From Anaerosphaera aminiphila DSM 21120 (GTDB lineage: Bacteria; Bacillota; Clostridia; Tissierellales; Peptoniphilaceae): a stretch of DNA of 64,000 nucleotides. Made by a program: the position numbers and the translations under genes. The stretch is taken from positions 1-64,000 of the forward strand of contig NZ_FQXI01000002.1 in assembly GCF_900129925.1 (NCBI RefSeq), in the 5' to 3' direction. Positions 8,274 through 18,409 of the stretch are shown one piece after another. How positions within the stretch are numbered: position 1 is the first letter of the stretch; each line of letters begins with the position of its first letter. The notes below the pieces were generated by a model, which made no database searches, was not told the DNA's origin, and was given only the letters and a program-made list of their open reading frames with translations.

Positions 8274-11039
8274 ATGAGACCGATAAAATTAACTCTTTCG
8301 GCTTTTGGACCCTATGCAAATAAAACTGTGCTGGACTTAGACAGTCTTGGAGAAAGAGGACTTTATTTAATTACAGGGGATACGGGCTCGGGAAAGACTA
8401 CGATTTTTGACGCTATAATCTATGCCCTATATGGCGATCCCAGTGGAGAAAATCGTGATGCAAATATGTTTAGAAGTAAGTATGCAGCTGTTGAAACTCC
8501 AACTTTTGTAGAACTTGTCTTTAAGTATGGAGAAAAGGAATACACTGTAAAGAGAAATCCTGAATATGAAAGACCTTCAAAGCGTGGAACGGGCATGGCT
8601 ACTCAAAAAGCAGAGGCGGAGTTAATCTGTCCCGATGGCAGAATAATTACAAAGACCAGAGAAGTCACTGAGGAAATAAATAAAATAATCGGAGTAGATA
8701 GAAATCAGTATAAGCAAATAGCCATGATTGCACAGGGTGAATTTTTAGAACTGCTACTTGCCTCCACTGACGAGAGAAAGGAAATTTTTAGAAAGATTTT
8801 CAACACCGAACCCTATGAAAAGTTACAAAGAGAGCTAAGTTCAGAGGCCTCAAAGCTATATAAAGAACTAGAAAAGCACAAAAATAGCATAAGGCAGTAT
8901 ATAGATGGAATAAAAGTAAGAGAAGACAGTGAGCTAAGTGATCAGTTAAATATGGGTAAGAACAGTGAAATCACTACAGAAGAGACAGTTGAAATTCTTA
9001 AAAAAATTATAGAGCAAGATGAAATAGAAAAGTCTGAAGTTAAAGAAAAGTTAGACAATACAGAAAAAACGCTGTCTGAAATTTCAGAAAAGATAGCTAA
9101 GGCAAAGGATAATGAAAAGACAAAGTTGAACTTAGAGCAAAATAAAATTGAGTTTTTAGAAATTTCGCCTAAAAGGGAAGAGGCAGAGAGAAATCTCAAA
9201 CTTGAAGAAGAAAAGAAAAGTAGCAGAGAACAGCTTAAAGAGGAAACTTTAATTTTAAAGAGAGAGCTGGAAAAATATATAGAACTAGATGAAGTTCAAA
9301 GTGAAATTTTAAAAATAGAGAAGTCTTTGGAAAATGAAAAAACTTCTCTGGAGAGTTTAACTAAGTCGTCAGAGTTAATTTCTAAAGAAATAAGTGAGAA
9401 GTTAAAAGAGCAAAGTGATTTAAAAGACTGCAGAGCTGATAGAGAAAAACTCCTATCTAAAATAGATAAGCTGGAAAATAAAGGAAGAAAAGTAGAAAGC
9501 GTAATAGAAGCATTTCACGAGTATAATAATTTAAAAGAGCTGTTAGAAAGTGAACAGCAAAATTACAAAGTTTTATCCAGTGAAATGGAAAGCGCAAAAA
9601 ATCAATATGACATTCAAAATAAGGCCTACTTAGATGAACAAGCCGGAATTTTGGCAAGTGAGCTAAGAGAAAGTGAACCCTGCCCTGTCTGTGGTTCTAC
9701 AGAGCATCCCCTTAAGGCTAAGTTGTCAGAAAAAGCACCTGACAGAGAAACTCTAGATAAGTTAAAGGAAAATTATGAGAAACTTTCACTTAAAAGCAGT
9801 GCTGCAAGTGGAAAGTGCTCGGAGATAAGCGGTAAAGTTGAAAGTAAGAGACTGGAAATAGAAAAGAGCTCAACTGAAATATTTAAAGAAGTTGATTTTT
9901 CAAATGTCTACGCCGAGCTTTTAGAAAGTAAAAATAAATTGCTATTAGAAAGAGAAGAACTGTTAAAAGAACTTGAAATTTCTAATGGAAATGTGGAAAA
10001 GTTAGAAGAGCTTGAAAGAACTTTACCTATGTTAAATAAAAGAGAAGAAGATATAAAGAGAGAAACACTGGAAAGAGATAGACAAATTGCAGATTTAAAG
10101 AGTAGTGTTAAACACAAGAGCGAAGGATTGGAAAAACTTAGAAAAAATCTTGCTCACAGCAGCAGAGAAGAAGCAGAGATGGTTATCTTAGAAAAAGAGC
10201 AAGTTTTAAATAAAATGGAGCGGGATTACAGTGAGGCTGTAAGCAAATTAGACTCTATTAAATCTGAAATTACCAGACTGGAATCTAAAATAAAAACACT
10301 GGAAGAAGAAATTCAAGTAGCTGAAGAAGTAAATATAGAACTAGAAGAAAAAAGAAGATTTGATCTTCAAAGAGAAAAATCGGGATATATGGAGGAGTTT
10401 ACAAGCATTTCCTCCCGCCTTGACAACAACAACTCGGCTTTAGAAAATATAAATCTACAGTTAAAAACACTTGGGAAAGGCGAAACTAAATACACATGGG
10501 TTAGTTCACTTTCCAAGACTGCCAATGGAAATATAGCAGGTAAGGAAAAGATAATGCTGGAAACCTATATACAGATGACTTATTTTGACAGGATTATTGC
10601 TCGCGCAAATACCAGATTTATGAATATGACTAATGGACAGTATGAATTAAAGAGAAGAGTAGAGCAGGAAAACAACAGAAGTCAAAGTGGCTTGGAATTA
10701 AATATAATTGACCACTACAACGGTTCTGAGAGAAGTGTAAAAACTCTTTCAGGAGGAGAGTCCTTTAAGGCATCGCTTTCTCTGGCACTGGGTTTATCAG
10801 ATGAAGTTCAATCCTCAGCCGGTGGAATAAAATTGGATACAATGTTTGTAGATGAGGGATTCGGGTCGCTTGATGACGAGTCACTTAGCCAAGCAATTCA
10901 AACACTTTCCAGTTTGTCAGAGGGAAATAGATTAGTTGGGATAATATCTCATGTATCTGAATTAAAAGAAAAAATTGACAGACAGATTATAGTTAAAAAA
11001 GACAAGACAGGTTGTTCAAGTGTAAGTATAGTAACCTAA
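8274..11039 (+). CDS. sbcC: exonuclease SbcC (Rad50-like SMC ATPase)
   Basis: ATPase partner of SbcD, 921 residues. Walker A is GDTGSGKT at 35-42. Long acidic/basic coiled coils run from about 190 to 460 and from 490 to 750. They are interrupted by the zinc hook CPVCGSTEHP at 470-479, where Cys470 and Cys473 dimerise two coils through zinc. The ABC signature LSGGESFKAS (about 824) and Walker B FVDEGFGSLD (about 857) close the ATP site. All parts expected of a functional SbcC are present. No separate promoter is needed because the gene follows sbcD directly. Confidence 0.95.
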   Translation: MRPIKLTLSAFGPYANKTVLDLDSLGERGLYLITGDTGSGKTTIFDAIIYALYGDPSGENRDANMFRSKYAAVETPTFVELVFKYGEKEYTVKRNPEYERPSKRGTGMATQKAEAELICPDGRIITKTREVTEEINKIIGVDRNQYKQIAMIAQGEFLELLLASTDERKEIFRKIFNTEPYEKLQRELSSEASKLYKELEKHKNSIRQYIDGIKVREDSELSDQLNMGKNSEITTEETVEILKKIIEQDEIEKSEVKEKLDNTEKTLSEISEKIAKAKDNEKTKLNLEQNKIEFLEISPKREEAERNLKLEEEKKSSREQLKEETLILKRELEKYIELDEVQSEILKIEKSLENEKTSLESLTKSSELISKEISEKLKEQSDLKDCRADREKLLSKIDKLENKGRKVESVIEAFHEYNNLKELLESEQQNYKVLSSEMESAKNQYDIQNKAYLDEQAGILASELRESEPCPVCGSTEHPLKAKLSEKAPDRETLDKLKENYEKLSLKSSAASGKCSEISGKVESKRLEIEKSSTEIFKEVDFSNVYAELLESKNKLLLEREELLKELEISNGNVEKLEELERTLPMLNKREEDIKRETLERDRQIADLKSSVKHKSEGLEKLRKNLAHSSREEAEMVILEKEQVLNKMERDYSEAVSKLDSIKSEITRLESKIKTLEEEIQVAEEVNIELEEKRRFDLQREKSGYMEEFTSISSRLDNNNSALENINLQLKTLGKGETKYTWVSSLSKTANGNIAGKEKIMLETYIQMTYFDRIIARANTRFMNMTNGQYELKRRVEQENNRSQSGLELNIIDHYNGSERSVKTLSGGESFKASLSLALGLSDEVQSSAGGIKLDTMFVDEGFGSLDDESLSQAIQTLSSLSEGNRLVGIISHVSELKEKIDRQIIVKKDKTGCSSVSIVT

Positions 11040-11061
11040 ATAAAAAGGTGGGGATTTTAAA

Positions 11062-12030
11062 GTGCTGGTTTTAAGTAGTAGAGATATAGAAAGTGTTATT
11101 TCCTATGAAGAGATGATTGAAGCTATTGAGAGAGCTTATGTTATTTATGAGGAAGGTAAATACTATATGCCTGATAGGTTTCACGTAGATTATAAAAATA
11201 AAACACTGTTGTATATGCCCTGTTTTTTAGACGATGTCTTTGGAACAAAAATACTTACAGTGTTCCCTGAAAATGTGGAAAAGAAAATTCCATCTCTAGA
11301 TGGACTTATGTTGTTAAATGATTTTGAAACGGGAAAGCCAACCTGCCTAATGGATGGGAAAATTTTAACGGCTCTTAGAACAGGAGCAGTCGGCGGCGTG
11401 GGAATTAAATATACAACACCTGAAGATGTGAAAACAGTGGGATTAATCGGAGCAGGAGTTCAAGGATTTTATCAAGTACTATATGCATGCAAGGTGAGAA
11501 ATTTTAAAAAAGTATATATTTTTGATGAATATGTAAAAGATTTAACTGATTTTGTGGATAGGTTAAGAAAAGTAATTCCAACAGATGTGGAGATTATAAT
11601 TTGTAAAAGTTCAGAAGACTTAGTTAGGCGCTCTGATGTGGTAATAACAGCTACTACAGCAACAGAACCTACAATGCCAAATTCTACAGAACTATTAAGG
11701 GGAAAACACTTTATAGGAATAGGTTCTTATAAGCCGACTATGAGAGAGTATCCCGATGCCCTTTCTTCTCTGGTAGAAGATGTATATATTGATGCAGATA
11801 TTGCCTTGGAAGAAACAGGAGATTTAATTCAGCCAATAGCAGCAGGGTTATTAAAAAATTCTCAAGTAAAGAGAATAAGTAAATTAATAGCAAGTGGAGG
11901 AGAAATTAAGGACTTAGAACACAAGACTACCTTTTTTAAGACAGTGGGAATTGCAATTTTTGACATAGTAGCTGCAAATGCAATTTATAAAAAGGCAGTG
12001 GAAGCAGAAGTTGGATATCTGTTAGATTAA
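11062..12030 (+). CDS. ornithine cyclodeaminase / mu-crystallin family NAD(P)-dependent enzyme
   Basis: 322 residues starting at a GTG preceded by aaaggtgggg. The sequence shows the family pattern: a substrate-binding N-terminal half (MPDRFHVDY, MPCFLDD, KILTVFPEN), the TALRTGAVGG motif and a Rossmann segment GLIGAGVQG. Family members include ornithine cyclodeaminase, alanine dehydrogenase of the Archaeoglobus type, and ketimine or imine reductases. The sequence alone does not decide the substrate. The gene lies 22 bp after sbcC but is functionally unrelated. It ends at a strong terminator. Confidence 0.85.
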   Translation: MLVLSSRDIESVISYEEMIEAIERAYVIYEEGKYYMPDRFHVDYKNKTLLYMPCFLDDVFGTKILTVFPENVEKKIPSLDGLMLLNDFETGKPTCLMDGKILTALRTGAVGGVGIKYTTPEDVKTVGLIGAGVQGFYQVLYACKVRNFKKVYIFDEYVKDLTDFVDRLRKVIPTDVEIIICKSSEDLVRRSDVVITATTATEPTMPNSTELLRGKHFIGIGSYKPTMREYPDALSSLVEDVYIDADIALEETGDLIQPIAAGLLKNSQVKRISKLIASGGEIKDLEHKTTFFKTVGIAIFDIVAANAIYKKAVEAEVGYLLD

Positions 12031-12046
12031 ATTTAAAAATAAAGTT

Positions 12047-12090
12047 AAAAGGCGACTAATTTTTCATTAAATATTAGTCGCCTTTTAAAA
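12047..12090 (+). terminator. rho-independent terminator
   Basis: A 14-bp stem, aaaaggcgactaat (12047-12060) with attagtcgcctttt (12073-12086), loop of 12 bases. It ends the sbcDC-cyclodeaminase unit. The flanking A and T runs could let it act in both directions. Confidence 0.88.
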
Positions 12091-12164
12091 TAGTTTTAAA
12101 ATATGACAGACTGTTGTCCTATATTATTGGTATAATTTACACATTAAATAGAGGAGATGGTGAT

Positions 12165-12797
12165 ATGACCTTTGATTTTAAAAAAGAGTATAGAGAATTT
12201 TACTTACCTAAGCTTGAGCCTGAGATAGTTAATGTGCCTTCTATAAACTTTATTGCAGTAAGGGGAAAGGGAGATCCCAACGAAAAAGAGGGAGAATATA
12301 GCAGAGCTATAAGTGTGCTATATGCAGTAGCTTATACTATTAGAATGAGTTATAAGTCGGAGCATCAAATTGAAGGATACTATAAATTTGTAGTTCCACC
12401 ACTTGAGGGGTTTTGGTGGCAGGATAATGTAATAGGTGTGGACTACAGTAACAAGGAGAATTTTAATTGGATATCTCTTATTCGACTTCCGGAGTTTGTA
12501 ACAGAAGCGGACTTTAAGTGGGCAGTAGATGAAGCAGAAAAAAAGAAGAAGTTAGACTGCTCTAAAGCTGAATTTTTAAATATAACTGAGGGACTTTGCG
12601 TTCAAATAATGCATATTGGCTCCTATGATGATGAACCTGAAACTGTAAAGAAGATGGATGAGTATTTAAAAGAAAATGGGTATTTAAAAGATATAACAGA
12701 AAATAGGCACCATCATGAAATTTACTTGTCTGACCCCAGGAAGACGGGAACTTCAAAATTAAAGACAGTTATTAGACATCCCGTTAAGAAAATATAA
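12165..12797 (+). CDS. GyrI-like small-molecule-binding domain protein
   Basis: About 210 residues. The pattern VNVPSINFIAVRGKGDPN, followed by SVLYAVAYTIRMSYK and YKFVVPPLEGFWW, matches stand-alone GyrI-like (SOUL/GyrI fold) proteins common in Firmicutes, thought to bind or hydrolyse small aromatic or cyclic ligands. The ATG at 12165 was chosen because a gaggag site lies just upstream; an open frame reaches back to 12114 without a better start. The next gene (ClbS/DfsB-like) is 41 bp downstream. The two could form a small toxin- or drug-protection unit, which is inference. Confidence 0.75.
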   Translation: MTFDFKKEYREFYLPKLEPEIVNVPSINFIAVRGKGDPNEKEGEYSRAISVLYAVAYTIRMSYKSEHQIEGYYKFVVPPLEGFWWQDNVIGVDYSNKENFNWISLIRLPEFVTEADFKWAVDEAEKKKKLDCSKAEFLNITEGLCVQIMHIGSYDDEPETVKKMDEYLKENGYLKDITENRHHHEIYLSDPRKTGTSKLKTVIRHPVKKI

Positions 12798-12838
12798 AAA
12801 TTTATTAATAGATTCTAAATTTACCAGGAGGAAGATTT

Positions 12839-13387
12839 ATGGCAAGACCGACCACAAAAGCGGATTTACTAATTGCTGCAGACAGTCAGTATAAGAAGTT
12901 AATGGAGTTAATCCAGTCTATGAGTGAAGAAGAAATATCTACACCTTTTAATTTTGAAGCTGATTTAAAGAAAAAGGAAGCTCATTGGAATAGAGATAAA
13001 AATATTAGAGACGTACTTATACACTTATATGAATGGCATAATTTATTAATTAATTGGGTGAGTGCAAATAGAGTCGGGGATGATAAACCATTTTTACCTG
13101 AGCCTTACAATTGGAAAACATATGGCAAAATGAATGTGGAGTTCTGGGAAAAGCATCAAAGCGCTTCTCAAATAAAAGCAGAGAAAATGTTAGAGAAAAG
13201 CCATGTTGAAGTTATAAAAATCATAGATTCATTTACAGATGAAGAGCTGTTTACTAAAAAGTATTTCCCGTGGACAGGAACTTCAAGTTTGGGAAGTTAC
13301 TGCATTTCCGCTACATCAAGTCACTATGACTGGGCAATAAAAAAGCTAAAGGCACATATAAAAAATGTAAAAGCTTTAAATAGCTGA
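12839..13387 (+). CDS. ClbS/DfsB family (DUF1706) four-helix protein
   Basis: 182 residues with the family pattern: an N-terminal MARPTTKADLL, a helix ending in RDVLIHLYEWHNLL, then a PYNWKTYGKMN segment, and a C-terminal SSHYDWAIKKLK. ClbS protects colibactin producers by opening the cyclopropane warhead; DfsB-type relatives are mostly uncharacterised, and a role in detoxification is only inferred here. Good ribosome site aggagg six bases upstream. No terminator is evident after it. Confidence 0.8.
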   Translation: MARPTTKADLLIAADSQYKKLMELIQSMSEEEISTPFNFEADLKKKEAHWNRDKNIRDVLIHLYEWHNLLINWVSANRVGDDKPFLPEPYNWKTYGKMNVEFWEKHQSASQIKAEKMLEKSHVEVIKIIDSFTDEELFTKKYFPWTGTSSLGSYCISATSSHYDWAIKKLKAHIKNVKALNS

Positions 13388-13514
13388 GCTTTTGTGATTT
13401 AATTAGATGTAGAGATAGTTTACAAGTTCTAAGAGAGTATTTAAATATTTCTTTATTGAAAAAAGATTTGTAAATAAACTTACATATAGTATTTATTGGA
13501 AAGAAGGTAGTATT

Positions 13515-14438
13515 TTGAAAGATGTAAGAGAAAACTGTAGAGTAGCCCTAGTTCAAGCATCACCGGTGTTATTTGACAAGGATGCAACTGTAAAAAAGAC
13601 CATTTCACTAATTGAAGAGGCAGGAGATAAGGGAGCAGATATTATAATATTTCCGGAATCTTTTATTCCCTGCTATCCAAGGGGATTTTCCTATGGATTT
13701 GTAGTTGGCAGTAGAACTATGGAGGGCAGAGAAGATTGGAAGATATTCTATGACAACTCTGTAGTTGTACCAAGTAAAGACACAGATGAAATAGGAAAGG
13801 CAGCTAAAAAAGTAGGGGCTTATGTGGGAATTGGAATTACAGAGCGAGATTCACGTAACTGTACTCTATATTGCACATTTTTAATTTTTGGACCTACAGG
13901 TGAGATAGTTGGAAAACATCGGAAAATGAAACCAACTGGTAGTGAAAGATTAATTTGGGGAGATGGTCACTCTGATTCTATAACTACAGTGGACACAGAA
14001 TTCGGAACAATGGGTAGCTTAATTTGCTGGGAAAACTATATGCCACTTGCAAGGGCGGCACTTTACGAAAGAGGAGTTTCTATATACTTAGCGCCAACAG
14101 CTGATAACAGAGAAGAATGGCAAATTACAATGAGGCACATTGCACTTGAAGGAAGGTGCTTTGTCATAGGGTGTAATCAATATGTAAATAAATCTATGTA
14201 TCCAAATATATTTAACTACCAAAGTGATTTAGATGACTTGCCGGAAGAACTTTGCCCCGGAGGAAGTTGTATAGTTAATCCCTTTGGAAAGTATGTTGTA
14301 GAACCTATTTGGAACAGAGAAGAAATAGCATATGCAGACTTAGACCTTGGTCAGGTTCCGTTGAGTAGAATGGACTTTGACCCGTCAGGACACTATGCAA
14401 GACCTGATGTTTTAGAGTTAATAGTACATGATAATTAA
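13515..14438 (+). CDS. nitrilase (aliphatic/aryl nitrilase branch of the C-N hydrolase superfamily)
   Basis: 307 residues. The Glu-Lys-Cys triad is visible: Glu48 in IIFPESF, Lys137 in HRKMKPTG, Cys171 in LICWENYMP. CWENYMPLAR and HIALEGRCFVIGCNQ are typical of true nitrilases (branch 1, RCN to acid plus ammonia) and differ from amidases or carbamoylases of the superfamily. The start is a TTG with an aagg site upstream; alternative starts inside would remove the first beta strand. Free-standing, between the ClbS-like gene and a strong terminator. The natural nitrile is unknown. Confidence 0.88.
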   Translation: MKDVRENCRVALVQASPVLFDKDATVKKTISLIEEAGDKGADIIIFPESFIPCYPRGFSYGFVVGSRTMEGREDWKIFYDNSVVVPSKDTDEIGKAAKKVGAYVGIGITERDSRNCTLYCTFLIFGPTGEIVGKHRKMKPTGSERLIWGDGHSDSITTVDTEFGTMGSLICWENYMPLARAALYERGVSIYLAPTADNREEWQITMRHIALEGRCFVIGCNQYVNKSMYPNIFNYQSDLDDLPEELCPGGSCIVNPFGKYVVEPIWNREEIAYADLDLGQVPLSRMDFDPSGHYARPDVLELIVHDN

Positions 14439-14441
14439 TAA

Positions 14442-14485
14442 AAAGAGCAGTTTAAAATAATTATTTTAGACTGCTCTTTAATTTT
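14442..14485 (+). terminator. rho-independent terminator
   Basis: Arms aaagagcagt (14442-14451) and actgctcttt (14470-14479), extended by AT pairs into the loop. Placed just after the nitrilase stop. Confidence 0.85.
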
Positions 14486-14535
14486 GAGGTATAATTATAA
14501 AATATCAAAAAATTAAAGTATTTGGAGCTGATGTT

Positions 14536-16323
14536 TTGGACACAAAGAAAAAAAATATATATGTAGTGTCTCTTGTGTTGTCACTGTTAATAACTGTAAG
14601 TTCTCTATTTATTAGCAGTTATGGATATGGCGAGGGACTATTTATAAATTATTTTAAAGAATTTGAAATATTTTTATATAATTTTATACCAATGTTTCTC
14701 TTAATGGTTCTACTTGGGTTTTTACTAAAATCTCTAAGGACTTCTTTTTTAATACTTTCACTTGCAGTAAATATTGGCGCATATGTAAATTATATAAAGA
14801 TAATATATAGAGAAGAGCCACTTTTAGCTAGAGATGTGACTTTAGTAAGTGAAGCTTTCACAATGTCAAAAAAGTACGATTTAAATTTTACTTCTCTAAA
14901 CTTTTTAGTTTTAGCTGCAATTCTCGTAATTACAGTAATTTTATTTTTTAAGTTAAGAGAGTTTAATTTTGATTATAAGTTTAGATGGCGAAAAGTTTTT
15001 GGATTTGCCTGTGCAATGGCGTTATTTACCGGTTTGTTCTTGTTTAATTTTGAAAAATACCACGCTCTTGGAGCAGGAAGTAAGTTAAATATGTGGATTG
15101 AACTAGATGGATATGAGTCTAAGGGATTTTTGTACCCATTCATTTACTCTATTAAGTCATCAAAGGCTTATAAGTATCCGGACTACAATAAAAAAGAAGC
15201 AGAGGAGCTCTATAACAGCTATAACTATGAAGATATTGAAGAAGATAAAAAAGTAAACGTTGTGGCAATAATGCTGGAGTCCTATAAGGATTTTTATAAA
15301 TTTCAAAATGAATCTTTCGAATTTGAATCTAATCCCTATGAATATTTTCAGCAGTTGCAAAAGGAGTCCATTGCAGGACAAGTAGTAGTAAATTCCTTTG
15401 GTGGAGGAACTTTTTTAACAGAGACAAATTTTTTAACAGGGTATAAACACAATCCTCCCTTTAACAAGGAAACGCAGTCTTATCCAAGATACTTAAGGGA
15501 ACAGGGCTATACCAGCTATGGATTTCATCCTAATGTTGGGAGTTTTTACAACAGAAATAACATATATCCAAAACTTGGGTTTAACGGATTTTATGAGTAC
15601 AACAATGCCTTTAAAGACTTAAGTGAAGGTATGGCAATGGACGACGTGTTCTACAGTTATTTAAATCAAAAATTTGATGAAGAAACAGCCAAAGGTCCAT
15701 ATTTTTCCTTTGGAGTGACCTATCAAAATCACGGACCATATTCAAAAGAAGCCGGAGATAAGACATTTATAAAGTGGAAAGACGGCTATGATCAAGAGTG
15801 GTACAATTATTTTAACAACTATTTAAGCGGAATAGAAGAGTCTACAAACTCTATGAATATACTTGTAGAGCACCTCAGAAATTCAAAGGAGCCCACAGTG
15901 CTTGTAATGTATGGGGACCACTGTCCATCAATGGGAGACAATAAAATTTTATTTGACATGTTTGGAATAAAGCACAGCTTAGATGAGTCAGAGGGAATTA
16001 GAAATATGTATGAAACACCCTATATAATTTGGGCAAATAACGCTGCAAAGAAAAAATTGGGAAATGACTTTGTGGGAGTGGGAAGAGATTTAGAGCCTGC
16101 ATTTTTAATGAATGAAGTTTTTAAACAAATTGGTTGGACGGGAAATGAGTACAATCAATTTTTAACAGACTTTACTAAAGATGTTTCAATATTAAAAGAA
16201 ACTTGGTTCGTCATAGATGATGTTGCAACAGACTCTCCAACTGAAGCACAACAGGAGGAAATAGACAAATTTCAAAATATAGAATACTACACTTCTCATA
16301 TGTTAGATAGAGAAAAAGATTGA
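14536..16323 (+). CDS. LtaS-like membrane sulfatase-fold enzyme (lipoteichoic acid synthase / phosphoglycerol transferase family)
   Basis: 595 residues. Five hydrophobic segments lie in residues about 8-175, followed by an extracellular alkaline-phosphatase-fold domain. The domain has the metal and nucleophile motifs: NVVAIMLESYKD (metal Glu), a GGGTFLTETNF segment that should hold the catalytic Thr, YQNHGPYS, and MYGDHCPSMG. Family members move glycerol-phosphate from phosphatidylglycerol to wall polymers or glycans. Whether this is the polymerase or a primase/side-chain enzyme is not decidable here. It starts at TTG, eight bases after a ggag site. Monocistronic between two terminators. Confidence 0.85.
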   Translation: MDTKKKNIYVVSLVLSLLITVSSLFISSYGYGEGLFINYFKEFEIFLYNFIPMFLLMVLLGFLLKSLRTSFLILSLAVNIGAYVNYIKIIYREEPLLARDVTLVSEAFTMSKKYDLNFTSLNFLVLAAILVITVILFFKLREFNFDYKFRWRKVFGFACAMALFTGLFLFNFEKYHALGAGSKLNMWIELDGYESKGFLYPFIYSIKSSKAYKYPDYNKKEAEELYNSYNYEDIEEDKKVNVVAIMLESYKDFYKFQNESFEFESNPYEYFQQLQKESIAGQVVVNSFGGGTFLTETNFLTGYKHNPPFNKETQSYPRYLREQGYTSYGFHPNVGSFYNRNNIYPKLGFNGFYEYNNAFKDLSEGMAMDDVFYSYLNQKFDEETAKGPYFSFGVTYQNHGPYSKEAGDKTFIKWKDGYDQEWYNYFNNYLSGIEESTNSMNILVEHLRNSKEPTVLVMYGDHCPSMGDNKILFDMFGIKHSLDESEGIRNMYETPYIIWANNAAKKKLGNDFVGVGRDLEPAFLMNEVFKQIGWTGNEYNQFLTDFTKDVSILKETWFVIDDVATDSPTEAQQEEIDKFQNIEYYTSHMLDREKD

Positions 16324-16354
16324 GCTGTTGTGAAAGCAACTGCTCTTTTGTTTT
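16322..16354 (+). terminator. rho-independent terminator
   Basis: Arms gagctgttg (16322-16330) and caactgctc (16337-16345) pair with one T-T mismatch, followed by ttttgtttt. The stem overlaps the stop codon of the LtaS-like gene. Confidence 0.75.
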
Positions 16355-16425
16355 ATTGAGTAGTGTGTTAAATTTAAAGAAGAATATCTTAAATTACTAT
16401 ATGATTTATAAATTTAGGAGGAAAT

Positions 16426-17121
16426 ATGAAAAATAAAATACTTCTACTGGAAGATGATTTAAGTTTAATAGATGGACTTAAGTACTCACTTAATAAAGGC
16501 GGTTATAATGTAGATGTAGTCTGCTCAGTTAGAGAAGCTAAGGAGAGCATAGATTTAAATAAATATAATCTACTGCTACTGGATATTGGACTTTCAGACG
16601 GTACGGGATTTGAAGTTTGTGAATATGCAAGACAGAGGGGAAATAGAGTTCCCATAATTTTTTTAACTGCCTTTGATGAAGAGATAAATATTATTAGAGG
16701 GCTGGACAGTGGAGGAGATGACTACATAACAAAGCCCTTTAAAATGGGGGAGTTGTTTTCCAGGATAAATGCTCTTTTGAGAAGAATGGAAAGCTTTGGT
16801 GAAGACAGCGAGAAACTAATCTGTGGAGATATTGTAATTGACCGTTTAAACAGCAGTATAAAGTTAAAGGAAAAGAGTTTGTACTTAACAAGTGCAGAGT
16901 ATAAACTTCTCAGCTTACTAGTGCAGAATTCAGGTAACACTGTAACCAGAGATACAATATTGAGTAAATTGTGGGATGAAGGTGGAAACTTTGTAGACGA
17001 TAATACTTTGTCAGTATATATTAGGCGCCTTAGAGAAAAAGTTGAGGAAGATCCATCTAAGCCAAGGCGAATAATTACAGTTAGAGGATTTGGATATAGG
17101 TGTGATGAGGTGAGTAAATGA
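16426..17121 (+). CDS. OmpR/PhoB-family response regulator
   Basis: 231 residues. The receiver domain has Asp10/Asp11, phospho-acceptor Asp53 (LLLLDIGLSDG), Thr81 and Lys103 (TKPF). The C-terminal winged-helix domain (about 130-228) has LTSAEYKLLSLL and RGFGYRC. It overlaps the histidine kinase gene by 4 bp (ATGA), and an ABC transporter follows, so it most likely controls that transporter. Good aggagg site upstream. Confidence 0.93.
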   Translation: MKNKILLLEDDLSLIDGLKYSLNKGGYNVDVVCSVREAKESIDLNKYNLLLLDIGLSDGTGFEVCEYARQRGNRVPIIFLTAFDEEINIIRGLDSGGDDYITKPFKMGELFSRINALLRRMESFGEDSEKLICGDIVIDRLNSSIKLKEKSLYLTSAEYKLLSLLVQNSGNTVTRDTILSKLWDEGGNFVDDNTLSVYIRRLREKVEEDPSKPRRIITVRGFGYRCDEVSK

Positions 17122-18347
17122 GCTTTTTATATGAGAAGCAGACAAAAAACTACTTTATAAGCTTAATATTAATTTGTATTACTATGGTTGTGGGCTTGTT
17201 AATATTTTCTACAGCGCAAATAGACAGTGTGAGAGAATTAATTTTGGAAAGTAAGAGTTTGATATCAAGTTCACTTTTAGAGGAAGGTGTTTCAGAAGAA
17301 GTTGTGGCAAGAGCCATGGCAAGTAAAAACATTAACCCTGAGGGAGAAAACTTACTTAGAAAAATAGGACAGACAGAGGGAACAAGCGTATATACTATGG
17401 ATAATATTTCATCTTTTAGCTATGAATACATACTAAAAACACTGTGTTTTACTTTATTTTTTTCGCTTTTAATAGTACTGATTTCAGCTTTCTACTTAAA
17501 AAAGAGGGAGAGTATTTATAGTAGTGCTATTGAAACAGTTGAGGAGTTCAAAGAGGGAAATTTTAACAGGCGACTATCCCAACAAAGAGATGGAGGACTG
17601 TACCGATTATTTACAGAGATAGACAATTTGGCACTAATATTAAAATCTAAAATAGAGAGAGAAGAAAGTATAAAGTTGTTTTTGAGAAATACAATTTCAG
17701 ATATTTCTCACCAATTAAAGACGCCAATATCGGCAATTAGTATTTACAATGAAATAATATTAGATGAGCGTAAAAATCCAGAGAAGATTGAAGAATTTTC
17801 CCATAAAATTGCTGATTCAATAGTCAGAATAGAAGAATTAATAGTTTTAATGTTAAAAATTACTCGTTTGGATTCAGGTAGTATAGAATTTCAAAAACAG
17901 GAGTACTTTGTAATAGATTTAGTTAATAAGTCAATAGACCAACTTAAAGAGCGCTCAGTAAGAGAGGGCAAGGAAATAGTCATAGTTGGAGCAGTAGAAG
18001 AAAAATTGCTCTGTGACATAGGGTGGACAAGTGAAGCTCTGGGAAATATTGTAAAAAATGCTCTGGACTATACAAGTAGTGGAGACAGTATAACTATTAT
18101 TTGGGGAAAAAAGGCAGATAGGTTAAAGATAACAGTTTCAGATAGGGGAAGTGGCATTTCAAAAAAAGATATACACCATATATTTAAGAGGTTTTATAGA
18201 GGAGAAAAATCACATGGCACGAAGAGTGTGGGTCTTGGACTTTCTCTTTCAAAATCTATAGTTGAGGGGCAAGATGGAATACTCAGTGTGGAGAGCAGTA
18301 AAGAGAGGGGAACAGTATTTACACTGTCCTTTCTTACAAAATTGTAA
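17118..18347 (+). CDS. sensor histidine kinase
   Basis: 409 residues. Transmembrane helices at about 12-31 and 107-126 flank an extracellular loop of about 75 residues. A HAMP-like linker follows, then the dimerisation helix with His198 in ISHQLKTP, and the ATPase domain with N (GNIVKNAL), G1 (DRGSGI) and G2 (GLGLSLSK) boxes. The extracellular loop is too long for a BceS-type intramembrane sensor, although the next two genes encode a MacB/Bce-like transporter. Partner of the preceding response regulator. Confidence 0.92.
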   Translation: MSFLYEKQTKNYFISLILICITMVVGLLIFSTAQIDSVRELILESKSLISSSLLEEGVSEEVVARAMASKNINPEGENLLRKIGQTEGTSVYTMDNISSFSYEYILKTLCFTLFFSLLIVLISAFYLKKRESIYSSAIETVEEFKEGNFNRRLSQQRDGGLYRLFTEIDNLALILKSKIEREESIKLFLRNTISDISHQLKTPISAISIYNEIILDERKNPEKIEEFSHKIADSIVRIEELIVLMLKITRLDSGSIEFQKQEYFVIDLVNKSIDQLKERSVREGKEIVIVGAVEEKLLCDIGWTSEALGNIVKNALDYTSSGDSITIIWGKKADRLKITVSDRGSGISKKDIHHIFKRFYRGEKSHGTKSVGLGLSLSKSIVEGQDGILSVESSKERGTVFTLSFLTKL

Positions 18348-18409
18348 GCTGGAATTCACGTTTAAGTAATCTAAATTTGTTAATCTCTTTATAGAAAGAG
18401 GTGAAGAAG